From Leucocoprinus leucothites (taxonomy: Eukaryota > Basidiomycota > Agaricomycetes > Agaricales > Agaricaceae): a DNA stretch of 64,000 nucleotides. The stretch covers positions 1,674,001-1,738,000 of the forward strand of contig JAACJO010000009.1 in the NCBI GenBank assembly GCA_013368445.1. Reading direction: 5' to 3'. Both the position numbers and the translations under genes were made by a program. Below are positions 46,116 through 55,619 of this stretch, piece after piece. The first letter of the stretch is position 1. Each line of letters starts with the position of its first letter. Below the pieces are notes generated by a model, which did no database searches, was not told the DNA's origin, and was given only the letters and a program-made list of their open reading frames with translations.

Positions 46116-47766
46116 CATCCCTCCTTGTCCTCTTACCACCACCATCAAAAGTTGGTGTTTGTTCTGAGGCATCCTTACATCATCTATCTACAGTAATATG
46201 GGTAGGCACAAGTCTAAAGCTACTGCCAACCAGTTTGCCATGTTTGAATCCAAGTCCGCCATCTCTGACGATGAGCTCAACATCGCTGAGATGGCTGAAG
46301 ATGACTACTTCAACCCCTACGACAACCCACTCAACATGTGTGGGTTCTTTGGCCCCCCCCAGGCTGATGTTTCATCGCCTGGTCCCTCCCAGCTGACAGC
46401 TGACATTCTGTCGCCATTGGTTGCTCCCCCAGTGGCTGACATTTTGTTGCCACTCAAGCCCTTCACAGCTGGTGGAACCACCTTCTACCCTGTTGATGCT
46501 CCCCCTGCTGTGCCCAAGTCAGTGACCTCCTCCAAGGGAAAGAAGAAGGAGCTCACCCCAAAGCGCACCCTCAACAACCTCATATCCTTCCTTAAGTGGT
46601 TGGATACCATTGAAGACCCCACCAATATCATGGTTCAAGACACGCAGTCCATGGTTACCTGTTTAGCCAAGGCCTTGCACACCATAGCCAGTGAGCTGAA
46701 GATGAGCAGCATGCTGATCACCTCTAACTCTCTCAATGCCACTGGCTGGGAGATGTTTGGAGATTTTCTGGGGGACTTCGGTCATAGATTCTCGACCGAG
46801 GCCTCCCCTAAAGTGATGCGTGTCATCCACAAGGCAACCCACAGATCTGCTGACTCAGCGGGTCCATGTGACATCAACATGGGTTCCCCCAAGGTGCCCA
46901 CTTTACCACCCCCAGATCGTCGGCCCGCCCTGGCCCGTCCCTCCTTACTGCCCAAGCCGGCGCCTGTAAAGGTCCACACTAGTGGCAAAGCGCCCATTCA
47001 AGCACCCCCCGCTCCTAAGGTTAGGTCTGATGGCCAAGCCTGGCGAGCGCCCATCCCACCCTCAGCAGCTAAGAAGTTGTTTGCTGAGATTGCCCATACC
47101 CTGGCATCTGTGGCAGCACTTATCAAGCTAGCCCAGTCCCACCCCACCCTTGAGCCTGACTGTGTTGCTGCAATGCATCAGGCCACCCTTGCTGATGCAC
47201 CTTCTGCAAAGAAGCCCCACATGACCACATCGGGCCCCACCCAATGCCAACTCTTCCTCGATTTCACTGGCAATGCTGGTGATATCACCTACCTCTACCA
47301 CAAGGCCATGCGCCTTCTGAATGACTCCCTTACTTACGTGAAGAGTTCGCTTTGCGTTGAGAACATTGCCTGGGCATATGACACTATCTTGTTGTATACC
47401 AACTCTGTCACCACTGATGCAGATGCACTGGTGATCGAATCCTCCCTCTCTTCAGCCTTTACAGCCCCGTTCAAGCTGAAGACCAAACGCCCCAGGTCCA
47501 GGTCTTACCTCAAGATCCTGGAGGTCCCTTACTACATGAGTGGTATTCACACTACCCCACAACATGTCTCCAACTGTATGTGCTTGTCTCCCTTCAAGGA
47601 GATATTCCCTGATGTCTCCTCTGTGCACATCATGCACAACTCCACCAAAGCCAACACCACCACCATTTGGGTCGACCTTTGGGATTCTCAGTCTGGCGCT
47701 AATGCTAAGTGCCTGGTCAGCAAATATCTCAACTTTGACAGTGTGCAGTCTATGATCAAGGCTGCA
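46116..47766 (+). mobile_element. ORF1-only LINE family B, 5' end to near knuckles
   Basis: It starts with CATCCCTCCTTGTCCTCTTA and an 82-nt leader, then an ORF1 that is open to the truncation point. It is cut at 47766, where truncated Gypsy G2 pol sequence begins, so the knuckles and 3' end are missing. It supplies the intact 5' two thirds of the family. Confidence 0.88.
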
Positions 47767-47772
47767 TCATAA
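46198..47772 (+). CDS. Family B ORF1 protein (open, C-terminally truncated)
   Basis: MGRHKSKATANQFAMFESKS opens a frame of 524 codons with no stop. Order: charged N-terminus (ISDDELNIAEMAEDDYFNPY), Pro/Val-rich linker to about residue 110, helical block (TLNNLISFLKWLDTIEDPTN ... SELKMSSMLITSNSLN), the motif SADSAGPCDINMGSPK, another Pro-rich linker, and a globular domain (QLFLDFTGNAGDITYLYHKA, SYLKILEVPYYMSGIH, TIWVDLWDSQSG). Its end MIKAA is where other copies enter CCHC knuckles; the final codons and stop are G2 sequence. The WDSQ motif matches LINE A ORF1 (IWDSQNGTKAK). Inferred role: RNA binding in an ORF1-only retroelement. Confidence 0.8.
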   Translation: MGRHKSKATANQFAMFESKSAISDDELNIAEMAEDDYFNPYDNPLNMCGFFGPPQADVSSPGPSQLTADILSPLVAPPVADILLPLKPFTAGGTTFYPVDAPPAVPKSVTSSKGKKKELTPKRTLNNLISFLKWLDTIEDPTNIMVQDTQSMVTCLAKALHTIASELKMSSMLITSNSLNATGWEMFGDFLGDFGHRFSTEASPKVMRVIHKATHRSADSAGPCDINMGSPKVPTLPPPDRRPALARPSLLPKPAPVKVHTSGKAPIQAPPAPKVRSDGQAWRAPIPPSAAKKLFAEIAHTLASVAALIKLAQSHPTLEPDCVAAMHQATLADAPSAKKPHMTTSGPTQCQLFLDFTGNAGDITYLYHKAMRLLNDSLTYVKSSLCVENIAWAYDTILLYTNSVTTDADALVIESSLSSAFTAPFKLKTKRPRSRSYLKILEVPYYMSGIHTTPQHVSNCMCLSPFKEIFPDVSSVHIMHNSTKANTTTIWVDLWDSQSGANAKCLVSKYLNFDSVQSMIKAAS

Positions 47773-49083
47773 GTAAGTCATATAGCAGGGTAGCTAGTAA
47801 GGCAAAGCCAGGTACATGATATCTACACCTGACTGCCGTTCCTAAAAACCCTCGTACATTGGTGAAGTCCTCACATGGTCCCCATCTAGTGATGATGCCT
47901 ATTGCATCCATAGTCAGTAACTGTCCTTCATATGATCAATCAAACCCTACTATGGTGATTTTATCAGTGCAGATGGTAGTCTTAGGTCCTGGAAAGGTAC
48001 TACCAGCATATTTCATCCTTTGAAGTATGTGATTTACCATATTTATATGTTCCCATACAAAATGACGAATACTGGGATTCAGCTTACACATTTCGTAGCT
48101 ACCATCAGGTCATTCATACCTGGTGGCAGGTCCTCTAATTGGTACATCATCTATATAAGGCATAGTATACTCAGGTGTTTCTTCTTTTAAAATCTCTGTC
48201 ACATCATCATGAAAAATTGGTACAGAGTTGGTCCAACCAATAGGTAGTGTTACTAACCTCAATGCCCCAAAAGGAGTCTGGAAGGTGGTCAAATCCCAGG
48301 ATTTTTCCACTAGTACTTGTTCGTCATAACCCACATACAAGTCTAGTATGCCATTACAGGCTCTTCCTGCAAAGTGCATGGCAAGCTCTTCAGTTGCTGG
48401 AGGTAACCCAGAATGTGCAATAGTGACTTTATTGAGAGGTTTGAGACTGTGTACTAGTCTTAAGCTCTTTCCATCTTTCTTTATGATGGTAAACTAGTGA
48501 GATCTATAAGAGGAATTTGAAGGCTCATAGACTCCAGCTGCGATCTTTTTTTAATAATCTTACACACCTTATCATAAATAGCTGGTGGAATGGGTCGATT
48601 TTTCTCTACCCAAAGTGTATGGGCTACCGTTGGAATTTCTACTGCCGGAAAGAATTCTTCCTTGAATCTCCCTCTTTCTGTGTCATCCCAAGCAAATGCC
48701 TCATTTTGTAAACTAATTAGATGATGCATAAGTTTTCGTTCTTCAGGCCATAGGAAATCCCCTGAGTGACCAGCATCCAACACTTCCATTCTTTCTTGGG
48801 TATATCTTCCCTTGGGAACGAATGTAGGTGGGTAGCTAGGTAGCTCAGGCATTCCGGCCAAAGGATCACCAGTAATATTCCTAATGATTCTGTATTCTTG
48901 TGGGAGTTCTCCTAGGACTGGTCTCACCTTTAATGCTACAGGTTTATATTTCTTTCCTGCAAACACTTGTAATGGGTCAGCTGTTTTGACCTCCTCGACT
49001 GTGGTTACTTGGTGTTGATGGGCTAGTGGGGTAGCTACCTGAGATAGGTAATTCTGGAATAATCCCTTTTCTTCAGTAGACAT
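47767..49083 (-). pseudogene. G2 reverse transcriptase region
   Basis: From 49083 the frame gives the pre-RT segment (YKPVALKVRPVLGELPQEYR, FVPKGRYTQERMEVLD, FPAVEIPTVAHTLWVEKNRP). RT follows with DLYVGYDEQVLVEKSWDLTT, TPFGALRLVTLPIGWTNSVP, FHDDVTEIL and YIDDVPI, the catalytic YIDD box. The thumb/linker continues KMKYAGSTFPGPKT and RWGPCEDFTNVRGFLGTA. Stops near 48496 and 47938 and a break near 48110 disable it. Confidence 0.85.
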
Positions 49084-49523
49084 CCCCGGTCACTCCTCTA
49101 ATCCTTTCTGAAGATAGAGTAGTCTTATCTCATCCTCTGTAAATTCTCCTGCAGTCGCCAAGGTTTCGGTAACCACTGGTGCCTGTCCTGGTATCTTATC
49201 TATAATTAAAACCACCTCTCCTTGTTCTTCTTTCAATTCCTTGAGGTTGTTTAAAAATTTTTGCTTGCTACTTGTGCCTTCTTTAGCATCCTAGGGCAAG
49301 CTCCTCGTACTCGGGTAGGTACTACTGCTCTATTCCTGCTAGTTGGGTCTGTCAATATTAAGGTTTGTCCTCCGTCCTTAGTATTCTGGACTTGACTTTG
49401 GGTAAGGGTGTCAAAAGGTCTTCCCAATCACACTCCATAAGGTGGGTCAGGTAGCACATGTACTTGTAGAAAGATTATAATTCCCCCTAAATGGAAAGGC
49501 ATGTCTTTAGCTAGTCTGCAAGT

Positions 49524-49817
49524 TCACTTCATATGGCCACTAGCACTTTGCATTAAGATGGTAATGTCCGGGTCCCAGGTTAACTGAGCCTCCATAGCTA
49601 CCTCGCAACTCATAGAAATTATCTGGGAGCTGCTGTCCAGCAATGCTTCTTCATTACAAACGTCGTTTATAGTCGCTGTAATACAGCAAAGTACTTCCAA
49701 TTCCCTAGACATGAACACTTGGTTATTTCTATCCTCTTTAGGTAATGTCTCTAAGTACTGTGTGATCGGGTCCTGTACTACCCAAGCTTCAGTCAGGCCT
49801 CCCAGAACTCCTTGCAA
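49524..49817 (-). pseudogene. G2 aspartic protease (retropepsin) fragment
   Basis: The motif EALLDSSSQIISMS is a retropepsin active-site block (usually DSGSQI, here DSSSQI). It is preceded by YLETLPKEDRNNQVFMSREL and followed by ITILMQSASGHMK-stop. Downstream in the same direction are LGRPFDTL-like residues after further frame changes (49084-49523). It would cleave the polyprotein in a live element. Confidence 0.7.
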
Positions 49818-49880
49818 TTCTCATTTTACAAGTCGCCCTTCCTCTAAAGTATGTAAGTGTACCTGTACAACATCTTTTTG

Positions 49881-52180
49881 TCATGAGATTTCCTCTTCAT
49901 CTTCAGATGCTGGGATGTCTTGTAGCTGGGTAGCTACCCTTTTCTTTGAAATTAATTCCTTGTATGCATTCCATAACTTAGGTGATAGCGCCATTATTTC
50001 TTCAATGGATACTCCTGTCAAAGCTTTAAGAAGTTTGTTAAGGACATCATTGACATCCACTTCTCTCTCAATGGGTGCTTCATGTTTATAGTTAGGAGGT
50101 GCTTTTTCTTTTAACTTTTCCTTCTCCTTTTGTAAATGTCTTAAAGGAATGGGTGGCACTTCTACTACCGGTTTCATAGGGGGTACCTTCTTATATGGTA
50201 ATTCCACTTTCTTATTATTTTTATTTTTAGGTGGCAGTTCCTCTTCACTTTCATCCGAGGTGTCAGTATCTGAACGGTTCTCCAGTTCCCTCTTCTTTGA
50301 AGGGGTGACTTTCCCTTTTGAGCAGGACGCCTTCATAGAACTATTCAGAAACCCTGTTGGGAAGTGGAGTTGTTATTAATGGCCATGTTATTAAGTTGAG
50401 CCTGTAACAACGCAATTTGATCTTTTAAATTGTTCAGCAGATCCGCTGCCTTTTCAGGTGCTGGGGGTGCCAGTTGCGACGTAGTGACCTTGCTATTAGT
50501 CTGACACATGTTCACAAGTTGTTTGTACACCTCCAGCAGATTCTTAGTTTCTTCTAATTCTTTTTCCTTATCACTCATCATGCCCATCTGTGTCTCTATG
50601 ACTTTGTCTCGGTTATCCCAGACCCCACACATGAAGTTGGAATAAGGAGTCTTCTTCCGGATTTCATCCAAAAGCAGAATATCCTCTTCTGCTTCAATGT
50701 GTAAATTGGCAATCCGGCTCCAGTGGAAAGTATCCACTTTAGCCTTGATCAATCTGGGTCCGCTGGGAATGCTAACCCCGTCAGGGAAGCATAGGTACTG
50801 GTTATCCCTATCCCATTTGATCCATCCATTGGCTAAGTCTTTTTCCTTATCTGGACAGGCTCTTAGATAGTGGTCATTGCCTCCACAGTATTTGCACTGA
50901 TTACCATTAGGCTGAGACTGAGATTGGGCAGTCCTAGAATAGCTCGATTGGTTACTTGTCTTAGAAACTTGTTGAGTGAATTCTTTTATTAAGGACTTTA
51001 TATTATCATGTTGTATCTGGATACTATCTTTTATGTTAGCTACCTCGCCGTTTAGTGCTTTGAGTTTATCTTCGACCTTTCGATTCAAAGATACTTCTTT
51101 GTGCTTCAGGAATAGCAACATAGCTACATCCAATTGTAGGATAACCCTTTCCGAAATTTGAGATCTTAACAGAGTTTTCCCTGATACTAGTGTGACTGCT
51201 TCTTTAATTACTTCTTGGTAATCATATGGATCTTCGTCATGAAGCTCTTTCTGCTCGGTGACCGTTCTTGTTCTCCCTTGGAGACTTAGTTTATTGTTCA
51301 GTGCTCGTTGGAAATCTGGGTCCAATGCACTAGTGAACATTTCTACTAACTCTCAATTGGATACTAGAGGTGGTGCCTTGAGACACTTGGTGGCTTCAGT
51401 GATAAAGTGTCGCTTGAAAGCTAACAGGCGACCTTCATCATCCATTGTAGTCCCTTTATATTCTTGGCAAATTGCTCTGAGCCTTTTGACGGATCCTTGC
51501 TCATAGGAAACCATTTTCAGATATTCCTCATGGATTTTAGCCTTAAAGGCTTCATAGTCGTCCCCAGCTATAGAGGCAAATCCTAACCACTCTTCTCGGT
51601 GCTCAGGACTTGGCAAATATGTTATCAGCCAGTCAATCTTCTCTTTAGGGTCCATAATTTTGCAGAACAATAAGAGTCATTCAACATGCCAAATATATTG
51701 CCTAAGTGAATTTCCTTTTCCGTCCCATGCAGGAGCCTTGTTAGAGAGCATCTGGGGCATATTCAGAGTATTCACCATATTTGAAGGTATCATAGAGTTC
51801 GAAATAGAGGATTGTTCTTTCTGAGTAGTAAACTCAGGTGGCGGCAAATGCAATAATATTTCCTGTTTGGAAGTATCAGCAGGTAAAGCAAGTAATTCTT
51901 TCTCAATCAACAAAGCTTCGTCCTCGTCATTGGTCCACTGGCCAGGTAGCTTTTTAGCTAAACGGGCAGTCGATGCAGAAGATCCTGGCTTTTCTGTTCG
52001 CTTGACTCTAGAAACATGCTTTGGGGGCGTATAAGGTTTCACAAGCCCTGCCTTGGCAGAAGTCTTGGTTGTTCTTTTATGGGTAGAAGTCATTCCTTTG
52101 TTAAGGGAGCTACTTCATAAGGTGGCTTTTTGTCTTAAGCCTTTTGGTGTTGAAGACTTCGGAGGAGGTCCCCAAGACAT
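49881..52180 (-). pseudogene. G2 gag and charged spacer
   Basis: I choose the ATG at 52180 (MSWGPPPKSS), whose frame joins the block starting at 52093 after one TGA at codon 22. The capsid-like part follows (FCKIMDPKEKIDWLITYLPS, EEWLGFASIAGDDYEAFKAK, MFTSALDPDFQRALNNKLSL). A CCHC knuckle is CKYCGGNDHYLRAC near 50880. After a stop at 50345 comes a Lys/Glu-rich segment (NRSDTDTSDESEEELPPKNK ... SKKRVATQLQDIPASEDEEE) leading to the protease. There are stops near 52115, 51674, 51350 and 50340. Confidence 0.85.
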
Positions 52181-52242
52181 TTTGTAAAATAATAAAAGAA
52201 AACAACAATAAAAAGAAAATCCTCAACAAATCTGAAACTTCC

Positions 52243-52260
52243 CTCATGGTGGGCTCCAGA
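52243..52260 (-). other. G2 putative primer binding site
   Basis: Next to the LTR end (CTCTACA) the minus strand reads TCTGGAGCCCACCATGAG. The TGG two bases in is the usual match to a tRNA 3' CCA. The tRNA species cannot be named from this alone. Confidence 0.5.
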
Positions 52261-53601
52261 TGTAGAGGCTCTTTGACATATGGATATAATGTCAAGTGGA
52301 GTACTAGCAAGGTAGCTAGAATGTAACCTCTAATGAATTCAAGGGGAAGTATGAGAAATTGATGAGGATTTATGTAATTACTGCTGAATAATGCAAAATG
52401 TGTGATGAAACTAAATGCTGTTTTATTTACTTTGGGAAATTCTCAAACACTGTACTAGGATCCTGACTAAGTGCACAGTTTGCAATACTTAGTTGACTTC
52501 TATAGCTAAGATCTTTTGTCCTAAAGCTGTCTCTGTCTCCCTCTAAGGTCAACTGGACCTTGTCTATAATCACCCACTCAGTCACACACTGGTACTGGTG
52601 CAGTCTATATGCTTTAACTACAAGCCCTCTTAGCTTGGTAGCTACTTCATTGTGACACTAGGTTGAACTCGAGACGTCTTAGGATATTTCTTAGATTAAC
52701 TAGTAGAAGTCTTTCCTGTTAGAGTTCTCTTAGAAGGTTGATCACTTATTCACTTGACAAATGCTTAGTTTGTGGTCTGCACACCCTATAGCACAACAGA
52801 GGCGTAGGATTCCTTGCCTATCTACATGCTGTCGGGCCCTTTTTATATTATTTGAGAGATACAAAAATAGACGAAATATTCTAGAAAGAAATAGGTATGA
52901 CTCGAAATTGACTAATAGAAATTGACTGAATTGTCCTGGATTTGACTGGGTATACTTTTATGATGCGATGCCAACCGGTAGGTTCGTTCGATTGCTAGGT
53001 TGTTGTATGGGTAGCGGAGTAGCTACCACATGAGTTTCTTTCATTAATCCTTTTTTAATCATGGGTAAGCATTTCGGCTGTGATATTTTCTTTAACCAAG
53101 GACCCCTGACACATCAATGTGACCATTGGTTTGCTTGGCCAGTACAGTTGGATGACTGAGCAGTGTGGAAATGGCATAGCTAAGCAGCGGGGTAGCTAGG
53201 TTCCTGTCTTGTACATGTGGAAAACACGGATCGTTGTCTGTTAACCAGTCTGTTGGTTCTTCTGATCCAGTTCTAGACCTTGGTCCTTATTTTTAGATTG
53301 TTCGGATCATTCTTGGCGCAGAGGTTTCCCTCAAGTCCTAAAGCGGTAATTCAGTGATGCAGTGTCCTGAAGTTGAGGGTTCAAATCCCCAGAATGGTTC
53401 ACAACAGTGGACAGCTGTACTAGATTACCAGTCTCACCTGTCATATTGGTTGACCATATTACTTCTTAGTAAGTAGCTTTGTAGCTACACCACTAACACA
53501 CTATAGGGTCTTAGGCATAGCATTATTCTTTTATAATACTAAGTGTGAAATCGCGAAAATATTAGTATTTCCTATTTATTTTCGGTTTTCACGTCACAAC
53601 A
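52261..53601 (-). mobile_element. G2 5' LTR (about 1.34 kb)
   Basis: On the minus strand it begins TGTTGTGACGTG (53601) and ends CCTCTACA (52261), next to the primer site and gag. There is no second copy in the window to confirm the ends. It is AT-rich, and several TAGCTA hexamers lie in it. A tRNA-like block lies at 53307-53397 on the opposite strand. Confidence 0.65.
53307..53397 (+). other. tRNA-like (pol III promoter-like) block inside the G2 LTR
   Basis: It has an A-box-like TGGCGCAGAGG (53314-53324) and a B-box-like GGTTCAAATCC (53378-53388). The flanks TCATTCT (53307-53313) and AGAATGG (53391-53397) can pair over 7 bp as an acceptor stem with one G-U. The D and anticodon arms do not fold well, so this is at most a decayed tRNA or a tRNA-derived segment. 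Confidence 0.3.
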
Positions 53602-54449
53602 GGGGGACAGGCTGTGGTGCCTTGGGCATTTGCTTGGGTACCTTGGGGGAGCCCATGTCAATGTCACATGGTTCTGCTTTGTCAGCAGATCCATGGGTCA
53701 CCTCGTGGACAATGTGCATGTCTTTAGGGGAGGCTTCCAGCTCATTGAACCAAGTGAAGCCCTACATGAAGGAGCAAAAGGTGGTCCAGCCACAGCTGGC
53801 CCACTGCTCACCCATGGAAATGCATGCACTCCCATGCCCACTCATCTCAAATTCATAGAGAGCACTAGCAAGATAGCTAGCATACACCTTGGCGTAGTCC
53901 TTGTCAAGGAGGGAATTATTAGGGAGTTCTTGCATGAAGTGCAAGAACTTTTTGAGGCCATTGAAAGCCCACTTGGCTGCAGCATCATCTCCAGGCATGG
54001 TCCCAGCAGAGGACAACAGAGTAGATGGCACAATTGGGGGAGGAGTGGAAACTGGGTAGTACATGGTACCACTAGCAACAAGTGGGGCCTTGGGACCTAA
54101 GGTCACCAGAGGCTGAGTAGTAGGCACCAGTGATGGAACGTCAGTGGCCACCAAGGGAAGGGGTGAGGGCGACTGAACATCAGCCCTCATGGAGGTGGCC
54201 AGAGCCTTGAAATCCACCATTGTGTGGACCAGCTGGGTGGAGGTGGAGGGCCTGGGGGCCTCTTTGATTGTATCAAGCTTGTCATCACTGGATGCGATGT
54301 CAGAGTCAAGGTCCATGTTTGCAATCTTGTGACTAATAGCTTTAGACTTTTGCCTACCCATGTTTTACTAGTGTAGACAATGTAGTATTGTACTCAAACT
54401 AAGACACCAACTCAAGAGATGGTGGTGGTAAGAGGACAAGAAGGAATGG
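53602..54449 (-). pseudogene. ORF1-only LINE family D, 5' end and N-terminal ORF1
   Basis: The 5' end (CCATTCCTTCTTGTCCTCTT) at 54449 precedes an ATG at 54361 (MGRQKSKAISHKIANMDLDS). The 199-codon frame includes IKEAPRPSTSTQLVHTMVDF and ASALYEFEMSGHGSACISMG. After a stop at 53762 it reads GFTWFNELEASPKDMHIVHE and THGSADKAEPCDIDMGSPK. It is cut at 53602 by the G2 5' LTR and is nested inside the family B copy to its right. Confidence 0.82.
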
Positions 54450-55619
54450 ATATCACCAGCATCGCCAGTGAAGTCAAGGAAGAGTTGGCATCAGGTGGGG
54501 CCTGATGTAGTCATGCAAGGCTTCTTTGCAGAAGGCACATCAGTGAGGGTGGCCTGATGCATCACAGCAATGTGATCAGGCTCGAGGGTGGGATGGGACT
54601 GGGCAAGCTTAATAAGTGCTGCTGCAGACACTGGGGTGTGGGCAACCTCGGCAAATGACTTCTTAGCCACTGAGGGTGGGATGGGCACTCGCCAGGCTTG
54701 GCCATCAGACCTAACCCTAGGAGCAGGGGGTGCTTGAGTGGGCACCTTGCCACTAGTGCAGACCTTTGCAGGCACTGGCTTGGGTGGTAGGGAGGGATGG
54801 GCTGGGGCAGGCCAACAATCTGGGGGCGGTAAAGTGGGTGCCTTGGGGGAACCCATTTTGATGTCACATAGACCTGCTGAGTCAGCAGATACATGGGTTG
54901 CCTCATGGACGATGTGTGTTGCTTTAGGGGAGGCTCCGGCCAAGAATCTCTGACCAAGGCCCACCAAACAATCAGCAAATGTCTCCCAGCCCTTGGCATT
55001 GAGAGAGTTCGAGGTGATCAGTGTGCTGCTCATCTTCAGCTCACTGGTGACAGCATGTGAGGCCTTGGCTAAACAAGTAACCATGGCCTGTGTGTCTTGG
55101 TTCATGATTTTAGTGGTGTAATTGATGGTGTCCAACCAAGTGAGGAAAGACTGGAGGTTGGTGAGGGCATGCTTCAGGGTGAGCTCCTTCTTCTTTCCCT
55201 TGGAGGAGGTCACTGATCCAGGCATGGCAGGGGGAGTGTCAACAGGGTAGAAGGTGGTTCCACCAGCTGTGAAGGGTTTAAGTGGCAACAAGATGTCAGC
55301 CACTGGGGGAGCAACCGATAGCAATGGAACATCAGCAGTCAGTTGGGAGGGGCCAGGTGATGAGATGTCAGCCTGGGGGGAGCTGAAGAACCTGTGCACA
55401 TTGAGTGGGTTGTTGTAGGGGTCAAGGTGGTCCTCTTTGGCCATCTTGGTGATGTTGAGCTCGTCATCAGAGATAGCAGACTTAGATTCAACTACTACAA
55501 ACTGGTTTGCAGTGTTTCTAGACTTGTGCCTACCCATAGTAATGTAGATAGACGATGTAGAATTGCCTCAGAACAAACACCAACTTTCAATGGTGGTGGT
55601 AAGAGGACAAGAAGGGATG
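54450..55619 (-). pseudogene. ORF1-only LINE family B, 5' end and ORF1 N-terminal two thirds
   Basis: The 5' end is at about 55619 and the ATG at 55537 (MGRHKSRNTANQFVVVESKS), an 82-nt leader as in the plus-strand copy. The 348-codon frame is open to TSGPT, then a stop (CAA-type Gln site), and continues QLFLDFTGDAGDI to the breakpoint at 54450 where family D inserted. Compared with 46198-47772 it is collinear with many substitutions. Confidence 0.85.

Larger units (their letters stand above)
47767..53601 (-). mobile_element. Ty3/Gypsy element G2, 3'-truncated
   Basis: On the minus strand: 5' LTR (52261-53601), primer site, gag with a CCHC knuckle, a charged spacer, protease and reverse transcriptase. 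It stops at 47766 in the linker just after RT (FTNVRGFLGTAVRCRYHVPG). RNase H, integrase and the 3' LTR are absent. It differs from G1 in LTR, Gag and Pol sequence. The 5' side sits in a family D LINE and the truncated side abuts a family B LINE, so a rearrangement is implied. Confidence 0.87.
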
